21,112 bases of DNA from CBDULQ01 sp965368115 (GCA_965368115.1 CBDULQ010000036.1:1-21112); one strand, 5' to 3'. Positions 14,357 through 21,112 are shown, counted from the first letter of the stretch. Notes: generated from the letters alone by a model not told the origin. A program made the numbers and translations.

Positions 14357-14770
14357 AAAAAAGAAAACGCTAATAACGCAAATTAACGCGAATAATATTT
14401 AGTGTTGTCAGCCATCGTTTAAGGTGTTTTGCTGTGCCGATATATGCTTGGCTTCGAATGACGGTGCTGGGTCCCTGCTAAAAGCATGCAGGAATGACGG
14501 AGTATTTCGTTACGAAAATCCAGGACAGAACTGTCGTCGTTCCCGAATGCTTTTGTCGGAAACCTCCACAATCCGCGGCATACCTTGCGTCACGAGATTC
14601 CCGCCAGAAGCACGCGGGAATGACGGGGTATCGCGTCATCCCTGCATGCTCTTAGCAGGGATCCAGTCTCCCCGTTCGAGGCCTGTAATATCTCGATACA
14701 TGAAAACACCTGAAACAAAGGCAGCCACGACTAATTCGCGTCCATTGGCGTTATTCGCGTTTTCTTTTCT
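14357..14770. repeat. Inverted-repeat-bounded intergenic element
   Basis: Two 40-base arms face each other: 14357-14396, and 14731-14770 in reverse complement. They match at 33 of 40 positions and share the runs AGAAAACGC and AATAACGC. The right arm ends eight bases before the nifA stop codon. Four palindromic units lie inside. The whole element is 414 bases and has no coding frame of its own. It could be a MITE-like element or two copies of a dispersed repeat; no target-site duplication is evident to me. Confidence 0.65.
14469..14664. repeat. Second BIME-like cluster of four palindromic units
   Basis: Units lie at about 14469-14500, 14535-14567, 14593-14626 and 14634-14664, again alternating -,+,-,+. 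The third is nearly the reverse complement of the unit at 6602. The fourth and first use a CCCTGC/GCAGGG stem where others use CCCGC/GCGGG, so both arms of the stem changed together. The loop remains close to ATGCTTYTG. Same family as the 6538-6758 cluster. Confidence 0.8.
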
Positions 14771-14778
14771 TCAAAGAT

Positions 14779-16347
14779 CTAAATCTGCCGAACCTTGATA
14801 TTCAGTGTCTGTATCCGATAGGCGATCTGCCGCGGTGTCAGCCCGAGTAATCGTGCCGCCTTGGCCTGCACCCAGCCGGCCTGTTCCAGGGCGGCAATGA
14901 CGCGTTCTTTTTCGTCCAGATCGGGATCATTCAGATCGACCGTGGACTGGCTACGTGCCACCTCGGGTGCAGCACCACCTTCTTCGATACCGGTGAGATT
15001 GATCACGTCGCGATCGATCTGCCCGTCTTCGGACATAATGGCGGCACGCTCCAGGGTGTTTTCCAGTTCACGTACATTGCCCGGCCAGTCGTGACGCATC
15101 AGTAAACGAATCGCACTGTCGAGGATTTCCAGCGGGCGCCCCTGGGCGCGGGAAATTTTTTCTACCAGGAAGCGCGATAGATCCGGAATGTCTTCAACGC
15201 GATCACGCAACGACGGCATGTTGATCGGCATGACGTTCAGGCGATAATACAGGTCTTCACGAAAATCGCCCCGCTCGACTTCGGCTTCCAGATCACGATT
15301 GGTAGCGGCAATGACGCGCACATCGACTTTCATGGTTTTCAGACCGCCGATCCGTTCGAACTCGCCTTCCTGCAACACACGCAATAACTTGGCCTGGAAA
15401 GCGGATGAGATCTCACCGATTTCATCGAGAAACAGGGTGCCGCCATCGGCCTGTTCGAAACGTCCCTTGCGCTGATTGATGGCACCGGTGAAGGCGCCTT
15501 TCTCGTGACCAAACAGTTCCGATTCCAGCAAATTGTCCGGTAATGCCGCACAATTCAATTTAACAAAGGCACCAGTGCCCCGTGGCGAATTGTAATGGAT
15601 GGCATTGGCGATCAGTTCTTTACCCGTGCCCGACTCACCGCGAATCAGTACCGTAGTATTCCATTTAGCGACCTGTCGAACCTGGTCAAACACACGACGC
15701 ATCACCGGTGTGTGACCGACGATGTTATTGAAGCCGTGTTCGCCTTTGACCGCGCGACGCAATTTATCGCGCTCCGCTTCCAGCGCGCGACGTTCGTCGT
15801 TCACCGTCCGCGACAGACTGACGCTCTGCCCCACCAGGTTGGCGACCATTTCCAGAAATCGTGCCTGCTCATTCAACAACTCACCGCCGGACGGCGGTTG
15901 TGCGACGAATACACCCACCGGTTCGTTTTCATCGATCATGATCGGCACACCGATGAACGGCAATTCACGATCGTACACACCGAGGCGCCCCAGGAAACGC
16001 GGTTCATCCGCCAGTCGTTCCACCACCATGGGTTCGGAACTGTCCATGATGATACCCACCAGACCTTCGCCCGGTTGATAACGCACCGACTCACCCGGAA
16101 TCAATCCGCTCTTGTCATGCACCGCATACACCATCAACTCACGGCTGTCTTCGTCTAGCAATGCCACCATTCCGTTGAACAGGCGCCCCTGATCATTGAG
16201 CAACTTCAGTACTTCCGCCAACGTCTGTTCCAGGTCCAGTGACTTACTCAGTACCTGACTAACGCGATACAGGGTTTCCAGTTCGGCCTGAACCAGTGAG
16301 CAGCGCGCAAACTCGGTTTTATCGAGGCTGACCGTTTCGCTATTCAT
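14779..16347 (-). CDS. nifA: NifA, sigma-54-dependent activator of nif genes
   Basis: A bacterial enhancer-binding protein of 522 aa from the chosen start. A GAF domain (about 22-182) is followed by the AAA+ domain with Walker A GESGTGKE (237-244), the sigma-54 contact loop GAFTGA (284-289), Walker B GGTLFLDEIGE (302-312) and an R-finger region. The C-terminal helix-turn-helix (about 482-518, AKAARLLGLTPRQIAYRIQ) binds TGT-N10-ACA. Only two cysteines are present and no interdomain cysteine motif, as in NifL-controlled NifA. The frame could start at 16356, but that ATG directly abuts AAAGG; the ATG at 16347 is eight or nine bases from it and is better placed. It overlaps the nifL end. Confidence 0.97.
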   Translation of the reverse strand: MNSETVSLDKTEFARCSLVQAELETLYRVSQVLSKSLDLEQTLAEVLKLLNDQGRLFNGMVALLDEDSRELMVYAVHDKSGLIPGESVRYQPGEGLVGIIMDSSEPMVVERLADEPRFLGRLGVYDRELPFIGVPIMIDENEPVGVFVAQPPSGGELLNEQARFLEMVANLVGQSVSLSRTVNDERRALEAERDKLRRAVKGEHGFNNIVGHTPVMRRVFDQVRQVAKWNTTVLIRGESGTGKELIANAIHYNSPRGTGAFVKLNCAALPDNLLESELFGHEKGAFTGAINQRKGRFEQADGGTLFLDEIGEISSAFQAKLLRVLQEGEFERIGGLKTMKVDVRVIAATNRDLEAEVERGDFREDLYYRLNVMPINMPSLRDRVEDIPDLSRFLVEKISRAQGRPLEILDSAIRLLMRHDWPGNVRELENTLERAAIMSEDGQIDRDVINLTGIEEGGAAPEVARSQSTVDLNDPDLDEKERVIAALEQAGWVQAKAARLLGLTPRQIAYRIQTLNIKVRQI

Positions 16348-18049
16348 AGTCATCATCCTTTAACCGGGAAGCCGGTGGGTTGATTGGCAGACTGATTCGA
16401 AGGGCACATCCGTTATGATAATGAGGGTTGATTTCAATGGCGCCGAAATGCTGTTGCACCACTTCCATGGCGATAGTCAGGCCCATACCGGGACGTCCTT
16501 TGATATTTTTCCAGTCACTGAAGAAGGGTTCGAACACCGAGTGACGTTTATTGGGCGCGATACCCGGTCCGGTATCGCGAATCACCACTTCGACATTACC
16601 GTCGACGGTGCGCGTCTGGATCGAAATTTCCCGCCGCGTACAGCCGGGTTCGTCGATAGCGTCGATGGCATTGTCCAGCAGTTGTTTGAACAGGGTACGC
16701 AGCGCATAACAACGACCGGTGATATTGGGGAGTTCCTGTTCCGGGTCCCAGTCCACCAGCACACTTTTTTCCAGCAAGCGATGTATCGATAAATCGATGA
16801 CATCCTTGATGACTTCGTTCATGTTAACCGGACCCTGCGCTTCCCGGTCTTCCGGAGGCAAAGATTTTTGCAGACCCTGCAGCACCTGCTGACCGGACTT
16901 GATCACATCGACCAGCGCCGACTGAAACGGCAGGGCTTCACCACCCTGCTCCTGACGCCGTTCCATCATGTTCAGTACCGCACCGGCCATGTTTAATGGG
17001 GCCTGTAATTGAAAGATGGCGCCGGATAAGGTTTCACGCATGGCGTGCACCAGTTGCTGTTCCGCCATCAGGGCACGCAATGCATTGGTCTTGATGTGGT
17101 TCTGCTGGCGTTTCTGCTGAGTGATGTCGCTGGCCACCAGCAAAAGACAGCATTCTTCGGTATCGGTAAAGTAATCGTCGGCGGTCAGGTTCTTTTCGTT
17201 GACCCAGACGCCGGAACAGTTGAACCAGCGGTTTTCGATACCCTGCTGATTCTTGAATGCAATTTCCCGGTTAATGAATCCGCGGCGTCGTTCGCAGGGC
17301 ACCGTGCGGTCGCGTTTGATGACATCCTGCAACGATTCCCAGAACAGCTTTGCCGGTTCCGTGCGCAGGTCACCCATGAGTTTTTTGTAATCGTGATTGT
17401 CCAGCAGCACTTTGCCGTCGTTGTTTAGCAGTGCAATGACTACCGGCGCCGCGTCCACCACTGATTCAATGAGTACTTTCTGGTTACGCACCTGGCGTTC
17501 CAGTTCATGCACTTCGGTGACATCACGATGCAAAGCCAGGTAATAACTGGTATTGCCGTCAGTACCGATGACGGGGGCAACGGTGAGATCGGCAAGATAG
17601 CGTTCACCGTTTTTACGTTTATTGATGAGTACACCGTTCCAGGAAATCTGTTCCAGCAGATGTCCCCACAGATCCTTGTAGACACTGATCGGTGTGACCT
17701 TGTAAGACAGTATGGACTGGTTCTTACCGACGACTTCCTCAGCCTTGTAACCAGTGAGTTTTTCAAAAGCCTGGTTGGCGTAAAGAATCTTCGCCCTGAC
17801 GTCGGTAATGGAAATCGCAACTGAAGACTGCTCCACCGCTTCGATAAACACGCGCGGCGGCAAAATGCCATCGTCGGTTTTAACGGTGCGCCCGAAAGCT
17901 TCGATAACTTCGACCGGAACACCCTTCGGCGGTGCAGATAAAAACTTGCCGAGGGCTACCGCCATTTTTTCGCGTGATGCTGTGCTGTCTGCCTGAGTCA
18001 AATGCGTCGCCTGTTCATGGTGTCTGGTTAAGTTATTTGCAATTCCCAT
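16340..18049 (-). CDS. nifL: NifL, redox- and nitrogen-responsive anti-activator of NifA
   Basis: A 569-aa NifL. The first PAS domain (about 65-180; AISITDVRAKILYANQAFEKLTGY, then NGERYLADLTVAPV) is the FAD-type redox sensor. A second PAS lies at about 190-315. A kinase-like dimerisation region (about 335-400) has QLQAPLNM where true histidine kinases carry an H-box. The ATPase domain has LLDNAIDAI (457-465), DTGPGI (492-497) and GMGL (521-524). NifL binds NifA and blocks it under oxygen or fixed nitrogen, releasing it with reduced FAD and GlnK signals. The missing H-box histidine fits control by protein contact and not phosphotransfer. The ribosome site at 18049 is weak. The stop lies within the start of nifA. 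Confidence 0.96.
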   Translation of the reverse strand: MGIANNLTRHHEQATHLTQADSTASREKMAVALGKFLSAPPKGVPVEVIEAFGRTVKTDDGILPPRVFIEAVEQSSVAISITDVRAKILYANQAFEKLTGYKAEEVVGKNQSILSYKVTPISVYKDLWGHLLEQISWNGVLINKRKNGERYLADLTVAPVIGTDGNTSYYLALHRDVTEVHELERQVRNQKVLIESVVDAAPVVIALLNNDGKVLLDNHDYKKLMGDLRTEPAKLFWESLQDVIKRDRTVPCERRRGFINREIAFKNQQGIENRWFNCSGVWVNEKNLTADDYFTDTEECCLLLVASDITQQKRQQNHIKTNALRALMAEQQLVHAMRETLSGAIFQLQAPLNMAGAVLNMMERRQEQGGEALPFQSALVDVIKSGQQVLQGLQKSLPPEDREAQGPVNMNEVIKDVIDLSIHRLLEKSVLVDWDPEQELPNITGRCYALRTLFKQLLDNAIDAIDEPGCTRREISIQTRTVDGNVEVVIRDTGPGIAPNKRHSVFEPFFSDWKNIKGRPGMGLTIAMEVVQQHFGAIEINPHYHNGCALRISLPINPPASRLKDDDYE

Positions 18050-18084
18050 ACCTGAGCGTTTTAGTCAGCCATTTCCGGTACAAA

Positions 18085-18101
18085 CCGCAAGGTTAAATCC
18101 A
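18085..18101 (-). promoter_or_regulatory. Candidate sigma-54 promoter for nifLA
   Basis: On the minus strand TGGATTT-AACC-TTGCG keeps the essential GG and GC 12 bases apart and the TTGC box, but the bases after TGG are off consensus. It is placed about 36 bases before the nifL start. An IHF consensus (18152) and a UAS (18183) lie at suitable distances upstream, which is the main reason to take it seriously. Confidence 0.5.
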
Positions 18102-18151
18102 CCTGCGAGGCGCCCGGCAAAATTCACTGTTGATCAGGTAATCGGGCGATT

Positions 18152-18164
18152 TATCAATTGCTTA
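18152..18164. promoter_or_regulatory. IHF-binding consensus between UAS and nifL promoter
   Basis: TATCAATTGCTTA matches WATCAANNNNTTR exactly. It lies between the nifL-side -24/-12 element and the nearest UAS, which is the expected place for an IHF bend serving nifLA. Confidence 0.6.
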
Positions 18165-18182
18165 GAGAAATATCAAAAACCC

Positions 18183-18198
18183 TGTGGTGGAACCGACA
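18183..18198. promoter_or_regulatory. NifA-type UAS 1 (nifL-proximal)
   Basis: Exact TGT-N10-ACA, with TGT at 18183-18185 and ACA at 18196-18198. It is the nearest of three to the nifL promoter, about 83 bases upstream of its -24 element. Its centre is 42 bases from that of UAS 2. Confidence 0.65.
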
Positions 18199-18224
18199 AT
18201 TGCGACAACGACTATCCATCGATT

Positions 18225-18240
18225 TGTCATGTTTAACACA
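18225..18240. promoter_or_regulatory. NifA-type UAS 2 (middle)
   Basis: Exact TGT-N10-ACA, with TGT at 18225-18227 and ACA at 18238-18240. Its centre is 42 bases from UAS 1 and 40 from UAS 3, close to four helical turns each. It could serve either promoter. Confidence 0.7.
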
Positions 18241-18264
18241 GGCCCAAAATCGCCCTGCCCCAAA

Positions 18265-18280
18265 TGTAGGCTTTATGACA
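18265..18280. promoter_or_regulatory. NifA-type UAS 3 (rnfA-proximal)
   Basis: Exact TGT-N10-ACA, with TGT at 18265-18267 and ACA at 18278-18280. It is about 78 bases upstream of the rnfA -24 element, the usual enhancer distance, so it is the most likely activator site for rnf. Confidence 0.75.
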
Positions 18281-18289
18281 AATAAATCC

Positions 18290-18304
18290 GCACTATTTAT
18301 GTGC
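18290..18304. promoter_or_regulatory. NtrC-like palindrome (GCAC-N7-GTGC)
   Basis: GCAC-TATTTAT-GTGC reproduces the half-site arrangement of the NtrC consensus (GCAC-N7-GTGC) with an AT-rich centre. It lies about 190 bases upstream of the nifL -24 element and about 53 bases upstream of the rnfA one. In Klebsiella NtrC activates nifLA from upstream sites. A single site is suggestive only. Confidence 0.5.
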
Positions 18305-18356
18305 ATATAAGGCTGGAAACGCGGTATTACCGTATCCGCGTATCACCAGACCTGTC

Positions 18357-18372
18357 TGGCACGCTTGATGCA
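18357..18372 (+). promoter_or_regulatory. Sigma-54 (-24/-12) promoter for rnf
   Basis: TGGCACG-CTTG-ATGCA matches the consensus at all fixed bases except the first T of the -12 box, with GG (18358-18359) and GC (18370-18371) 12 bases apart. Transcription should begin near 18384, about 32 bases before the rnfA ATG. This also argues against the upstream in-frame starts at 18365 and 18368, which fall inside the promoter. Confidence 0.88.
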
Positions 18373-18415
18373 CGAAGGCAGACAAGATGCAAATAGCGAC
18401 ACTCAGGTCATAACC

Positions 18416-18994
18416 ATGTCCGAATACCTTCTCATTCTGCTGGGCACCGCGTTGGTGAACAATGTAGTCCTGGTGAAGTTTCTGGGGCTTTGCCCGTTCA
18501 TGGGTGTGTCCAACAAACTGGACTCGGCACTGGGCATGGGCTTTGCCACCACTTTCGTGCTGACCCTGGCGGCAGCGGCCAGCTGGTTGCTGGAGAACTT
18601 TGTCCTCACACCTCTGGATCTCGGTTTTCTGCGCATCCTCACCTTCATCCTGGTGATTGCCGCGGTGGTGCAGTTCACCGAAATGGCGGTGCGCAAAATG
18701 TCACCGGCCCTGTACCAGGTGCTGGGTATCTTTCTTCCGCTGATTACCACCAACTGTGCGGTACTGGGCGTCGCCCTGCTCAATATTCAGGAACAGCATT
18801 CGTTTATTCAAAGCCTGTTATACGGCTTTGGTTCGGCGCTGGGTTTTACCCTGGTCATGGTGGTGTTCGCCGGATTACGCGAACGCCTGGCATTGATGCA
18901 GGTACCCGCTGCTTTCGCCGGCGCGCCGATCGGATTTATCGTCGCCAGCCTGTTGTCGCTGGCTTTCATGGGCTTTTCCGGACTCACCAGTTAG
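18416..18994 (+). CDS. rnfA: RnfA, membrane subunit of the Rnf electron-transport complex
   Basis: A 192-aa integral membrane protein with six predicted spans. The N-terminus SEYLLILLGTALVNNVVLVKFLGLCPFMGVSNK and the mid-protein FLPLITTNCAVLGVALLN are near-invariant RnfA/RsxA segments, including the cysteines that coordinate the intramembrane [2Fe-2S] cluster shared with RnfE. Rnf uses the membrane ion gradient to drive electrons from NADH to ferredoxin for nitrogenase. The ATG at 18416 was chosen because it matches the family N-terminus and lies after the sigma-54 promoter; the frame runs open upstream to 18365. It heads the rnf operon, divergent from nifLA. Confidence 0.97.
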   Translation: MSEYLLILLGTALVNNVVLVKFLGLCPFMGVSNKLDSALGMGFATTFVLTLAAAASWLLENFVLTPLDLGFLRILTFILVIAAVVQFTEMAVRKMSPALYQVLGIFLPLITTNCAVLGVALLNIQEQHSFIQSLLYGFGSALGFTLVMVVFAGLRERLALMQVPAAFAGAPIGFIVASLLSLAFMGFSGLTS

Positions 18995-19007
18995 CGAGGG
19001 AATCATC

Positions 19008-19538
19008 ATGGTATCCGCGATTATCATTCTCACATTACTGGGCCTGACGCTGGGTGTATTGCTGGGCGCAGCCTCATCCTATTTCGCCGTGGAAAGTAAT
19101 CCGCTGGAAGCGGAAATCGAAGCACTGATGCCCGGCTCGCAATGCGGACAGTGCGGCTACCCCGGTTGTGCGCCGGCGGCGACGGCACTGGTTAACGGCG
19201 AAGCCGATGTCACCCTGTGTCCACCGGGTGGTCGCAGTCTGGCGGAACAACTCGCCGCCAAACTCGGCGTCACCGTGGATTTGTCCGGCATGGAAGACAA
19301 GGATCCGATGATTGCGCGTATTCGCGAAGAACTCTGCATCGGTTGCACCAAGTGTTTCAAACGCTGCCCCACGGATGCCATCGTCGGCGCCAACAAACAG
19401 ATTCATTCCGTGATCAGTGATGCCTGTACCGGTTGTGAAAAATGTTATGAAGTCTGCCCGACCGAATGCATCGTGATGAAGCCGATTCCAAAAACCATTC
19501 AGAACTGGTACTGGCCGAAACCGGCACAGGCTGCCTGA
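19008..19538 (+). CDS. rnfB: RnfB, iron-sulfur subunit of the Rnf complex
   Basis: A 176-aa protein with an N-terminal membrane helix (residues 3-28). A [4Fe-4S] motif of the type found in RnfB follows (SQCGQCGYPGCAPAA, with a later cysteine in TLCPPGG). Two bacterial ferredoxin clusters come next: CIGCTKCFKRCPTDAI and CTGCEKCYEVCPTECI. RnfB is the ferredoxin-facing subunit and passes electrons between the membrane part and soluble ferredoxin. It starts 13 bases after rnfA with a GAGGG site. The length is normal for gammaproteobacterial RnfB/RsxB. Confidence 0.97.
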   Translation: MVSAIIILTLLGLTLGVLLGAASSYFAVESNPLEAEIEALMPGSQCGQCGYPGCAPAATALVNGEADVTLCPPGGRSLAEQLAAKLGVTVDLSGMEDKDPMIARIREELCIGCTKCFKRCPTDAIVGANKQIHSVISDACTGCEKCYEVCPTECIVMKPIPKTIQNWYWPKPAQAA

Positions 19539-19550
19539 GGATAATCATTG

Positions 19551-21050
19551 ATGGGCATAGCCGATTTCAAATTATTCAAGATTCGCGGTGGCGTGCATCC
19601 GGAGCCGAATAAACACCTGAGCGCCGGACATGCCATTACGCACATGCCGTTGGCGGATCGCCTGTTCATTCCGTTGCAACAGCATATTGGTGCACCGGCT
19701 GAACCGATCGTCAAGCGCGGCGAAAAAGTCCTCAAGGGACAGTTGCTGGCCAACAGCCAGGGCATGATTTCCGCACCGGTACATGCACCTACTTCGGGCA
19801 CCGTACTCGCCGTGAGCAAACACCCCGCACCCCATCCTTCAGGCTTGCCGGTGCGCACGGTGATTATCGAACCGGACGGCGAACAACGCTGGATCAATAT
19901 TTCACTGCCCTACCAGGATCCCTTCTCCCTTGATCCGGATGAAATCGCCACCCGCGTTTCAGCCGCCGGTATCGTCGGCATGGGCGGCGCGACGTTTCCC
20001 TCTGCTGTCAAACTGAATCTGCGCAAGCGTTTCAAACTGGAACAGCTCATCATCAATGCCGCCGAGTGCGAACCTTATTTAACCTGCGACGATCAGCTGA
20101 TGCGCGAAAACGCGGATGACATCATCGACGGCATCTGCATCATGATGCATGCCCTGCAGGTGAAAAAAGCCATCGTCGCCATCGAAGCCAACAAACCCGA
20201 AGCCATCAAGGCCATGCAGGAAGCATCAAAAGCCTTACCGGAAATCACCGTGGTCAAAGTGCCGGTGCAATACCCCATGGGTTCGGAAAAACACCTGGTG
20301 CAAACCTTAACCGGCAAGGAAACCCCGGCCCGGGCTCTGACCGCCGACATCGGCGTGGTGGTGCACAATGTCGCCACCGCCAATGCGGTGCAGCAATGTA
20401 TTCGTCACGGTCGTCCGCTGATCGACCGGGTGGTTACGGTCTCCGGCGGTGCGGTGAAGACACCGGGCAATTATTTAACACCGATCGGCACACCGGTATC
20501 CATGTTACTGGATGTGGCCGGCGGATTTAGCGAAGAACCGAGTCGTTTGATTTCCGGCGGTCCGATGATGGGTCAGCCCTTGCCCAGTACCAAGGTGCCC
20601 ATCGTCAAAGGCAGCGGTGGCATTCTCGCATTGACTGCAGCGGAGACCGCCAGTAAACCGGCCATGCCCTGTATTCGTTGCGGCAGTTGCGTCACCGCCT
20701 GTCCCTGCGGACTGTTGCCACTGGAAATGGCCAACCGGGCGCGCGCCAATGACTTCGACGGCGCGGTTAAATTCGGTTTGATGGATTGCATCGCCTGCGG
20801 CTCCTGTTCTTACGTCTGTCCGTCCCACATTCCACTGGTGCAGTATTTCAATTTCGCCAAGGGTGCGCTCACTGAAAAACAGCGTGCGCAACACAAGCAG
20901 GAAGAAACCCGACGCCTGGCGGAAGCACGTACCATTCGTATGGAAGCCATCGCCAAAGCCAAGAAAGAAGCAATGGAAAAACGTAAGCAGGAAATGGCCG
21001 CTAAAAAAGCCGCCGAAGCGAAGAAGAAACAGGCGGAGGCCGGTGCATGA
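19551..21050 (+). CDS. rnfC: RnfC, NADH-binding iron-sulfur subunit of the Rnf complex
   Basis: A 499-aa peripheral subunit. The N-terminal barrel-sandwich region (HMPLADRLFIPLQQHIGAP) is followed by the NADH/FMN-binding region (GIVGMGGATFPSAVKL, then INAAECEPYLTCDD), a SLBB-type domain, and two [4Fe-4S] motifs: CIRCGSCVTACPCGLLP and CIACGSCSYVCPSHIP. A lysine/alanine/glutamate-rich coiled coil of about 60 residues ends the protein, shorter than in E. coli RsxC. The ATG at 19551 was chosen with GAGG at 19537-19540. Its stop overlaps the rnfD start by ATGA, so translation is coupled. Confidence 0.97.
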   Translation: MGIADFKLFKIRGGVHPEPNKHLSAGHAITHMPLADRLFIPLQQHIGAPAEPIVKRGEKVLKGQLLANSQGMISAPVHAPTSGTVLAVSKHPAPHPSGLPVRTVIIEPDGEQRWINISLPYQDPFSLDPDEIATRVSAAGIVGMGGATFPSAVKLNLRKRFKLEQLIINAAECEPYLTCDDQLMRENADDIIDGICIMMHALQVKKAIVAIEANKPEAIKAMQEASKALPEITVVKVPVQYPMGSEKHLVQTLTGKETPARALTADIGVVVHNVATANAVQQCIRHGRPLIDRVVTVSGGAVKTPGNYLTPIGTPVSMLLDVAGGFSEEPSRLISGGPMMGQPLPSTKVPIVKGSGGILALTAAETASKPAMPCIRCGSCVTACPCGLLPLEMANRARANDFDGAVKFGLMDCIACGSCSYVCPSHIPLVQYFNFAKGALTEKQRAQHKQEETRRLAEARTIRMEAIAKAKKEAMEKRKQEMAAKKAAEAKKKQAEAGA

Positions 21051-21112
21051 GCGGTTCCAGCATCAGCGGTCCCTACACCCACGAAAGAACCAGCATCAGT
21101 CGCACCATGCTG
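21047..21112 (+). CDS. rnfD: RnfD, N-terminal fragment cut by the window end
   Basis: Only the first 22 codons are present. MSGSSISGPYTHERTSISRTML has the typical RnfD/RsxD opening (a short variable lead, then S-x-P/Y-x-H with SISR-x-ML before the first membrane span). The ATG overlaps the rnfC stop. RnfD is the flavin-carrying membrane subunit. The rest of rnfD, and presumably rnfGEH, lie beyond the window. Confidence 0.85.
   Translation, partial: MSGSSISGPYTHERTSISRTML

Larger units (their letters stand above)
14134..14778. other. nifA-nifB intergenic region with control elements and repeats
   Basis: About 645 bases without a credible gene. The nifB-proximal part (14134-14310) holds the -24/-12 element, a very AT-rich tract (about 14225-14270) and a TGT-N10-ACA. 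The nifA-proximal part (14357-14770) is a pair of 40-base inverted repeats around four palindromes. A 124-aa plus-strand frame across 14424-14798 is made of repeat sequence and is rejected. Confidence 0.75.
18050..18415. other. Divergent nifL-rnfA control region
   Basis: A 366-base non-coding region between nifL (minus) and rnfA (plus). It contains two opposed -24/-12 elements, one IHF consensus, three TGT-N10-ACA sites and one NtrC-like palindrome, each listed separately. I saw no small gene or RNA hairpin in it. Confidence 0.8.

Noticed and set aside
14424..14798. 124-aa open frame between nifA and nifB
   Set aside because: It is assembled from palindromic repeats and one inverted-repeat arm and runs into the nifA end; no protein-like features.
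15595..16158. 187-aa open frame antisense to nifA
   Set aside because: A shadow of the GAF/AAA+ coding sequence; histidine- and threonine-rich with no recognisable fold.
18365..18415. N-terminal extension of rnfA by 17 residues
   Set aside because: The extension lies within and just after the sigma-54 promoter and is absent from the RnfA family.

Overview
This window looks like the nitrogen-fixation regulatory and accessory region of a free-living gammaproteobacterial diazotroph, most likely a sulfur-oxidising relative of the Chromatiales. The taxonomic guess rests on four things: a nifL-nifA pair with a NifA lacking the alpha-proteobacterial cysteine motif, a Tat-exported high-potential iron-sulfur protein (HiPIP), a persulfide-dioxygenase/rhodanese fusion, and nif-linked rnf genes. 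No rRNA, tRNA, CRISPR array, phage gene or transposase was seen.

Layout. (1) 1-4650 is mixed housekeeping: a small membrane protein, an MBL-rhodanese sulfur-transfer protein, an unrecognised 130-aa protein, ChaB, two small multi-span membrane proteins, HiPIP and an M23 peptidase. (2) 4800-6510 is a three-gene plus-strand operon (SIR2-like protein, small four-Cys protein, hemerythrin). It sits behind a textbook NifA-type control region: TGT-N10-ACA, IHF consensus, and a -24/-12 promoter. (3) 6510-6870 holds four alternating palindromic repeats and a terminator. (4) 6872-14133 is a close-packed ten-gene minus-strand unit: nifB, fdxN, a 77-aa orphan, nifO-like, fprA-like flavoprotein, two [2Fe-2S] ferredoxins (one like the Azotobacter FeSII protection protein), nifQ, draG and alanine dehydrogenase. 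A sigma-54 promoter and UAS lie upstream of nifB. (5) 14340-14775 holds a second set of four alternating palindromes bracketed by 40-bp inverted repeats. (6) 14779-18049 is nifLA on the minus strand. (7) 18050-18415 is a divergent control region with three evenly spaced NifA-type UASs, an NtrC-like palindrome, an IHF consensus and two opposed -24/-12 elements. (8) 18416 to the end is rnfA, rnfB, rnfC and the start of rnfD.

Working together: NifL/NifA sense redox and nitrogen status and activate sigma-54 promoters. NifB, NifQ and NifO-like proteins serve FeMo-cofactor synthesis. Rnf and the ferredoxins supply low-potential electrons. The FeSII-like protein, FprA-like flavoprotein and hemerythrin plausibly protect against oxygen. 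DraG reverses ADP-ribosylation of NifH, and alanine dehydrogenase may use the ammonia produced. Structural nifHDK are not in the window.

Most notable: a SIR2-like protein with sirtuin-type catalytic residues in a NifA-type operon, while draG appears without draT; BIME-like repeat clusters with covarying arms at both ends of the nifB operon; and the phased UAS array between nifL and rnfA. All calls come from reading the sequence and family memory; no database search was made.
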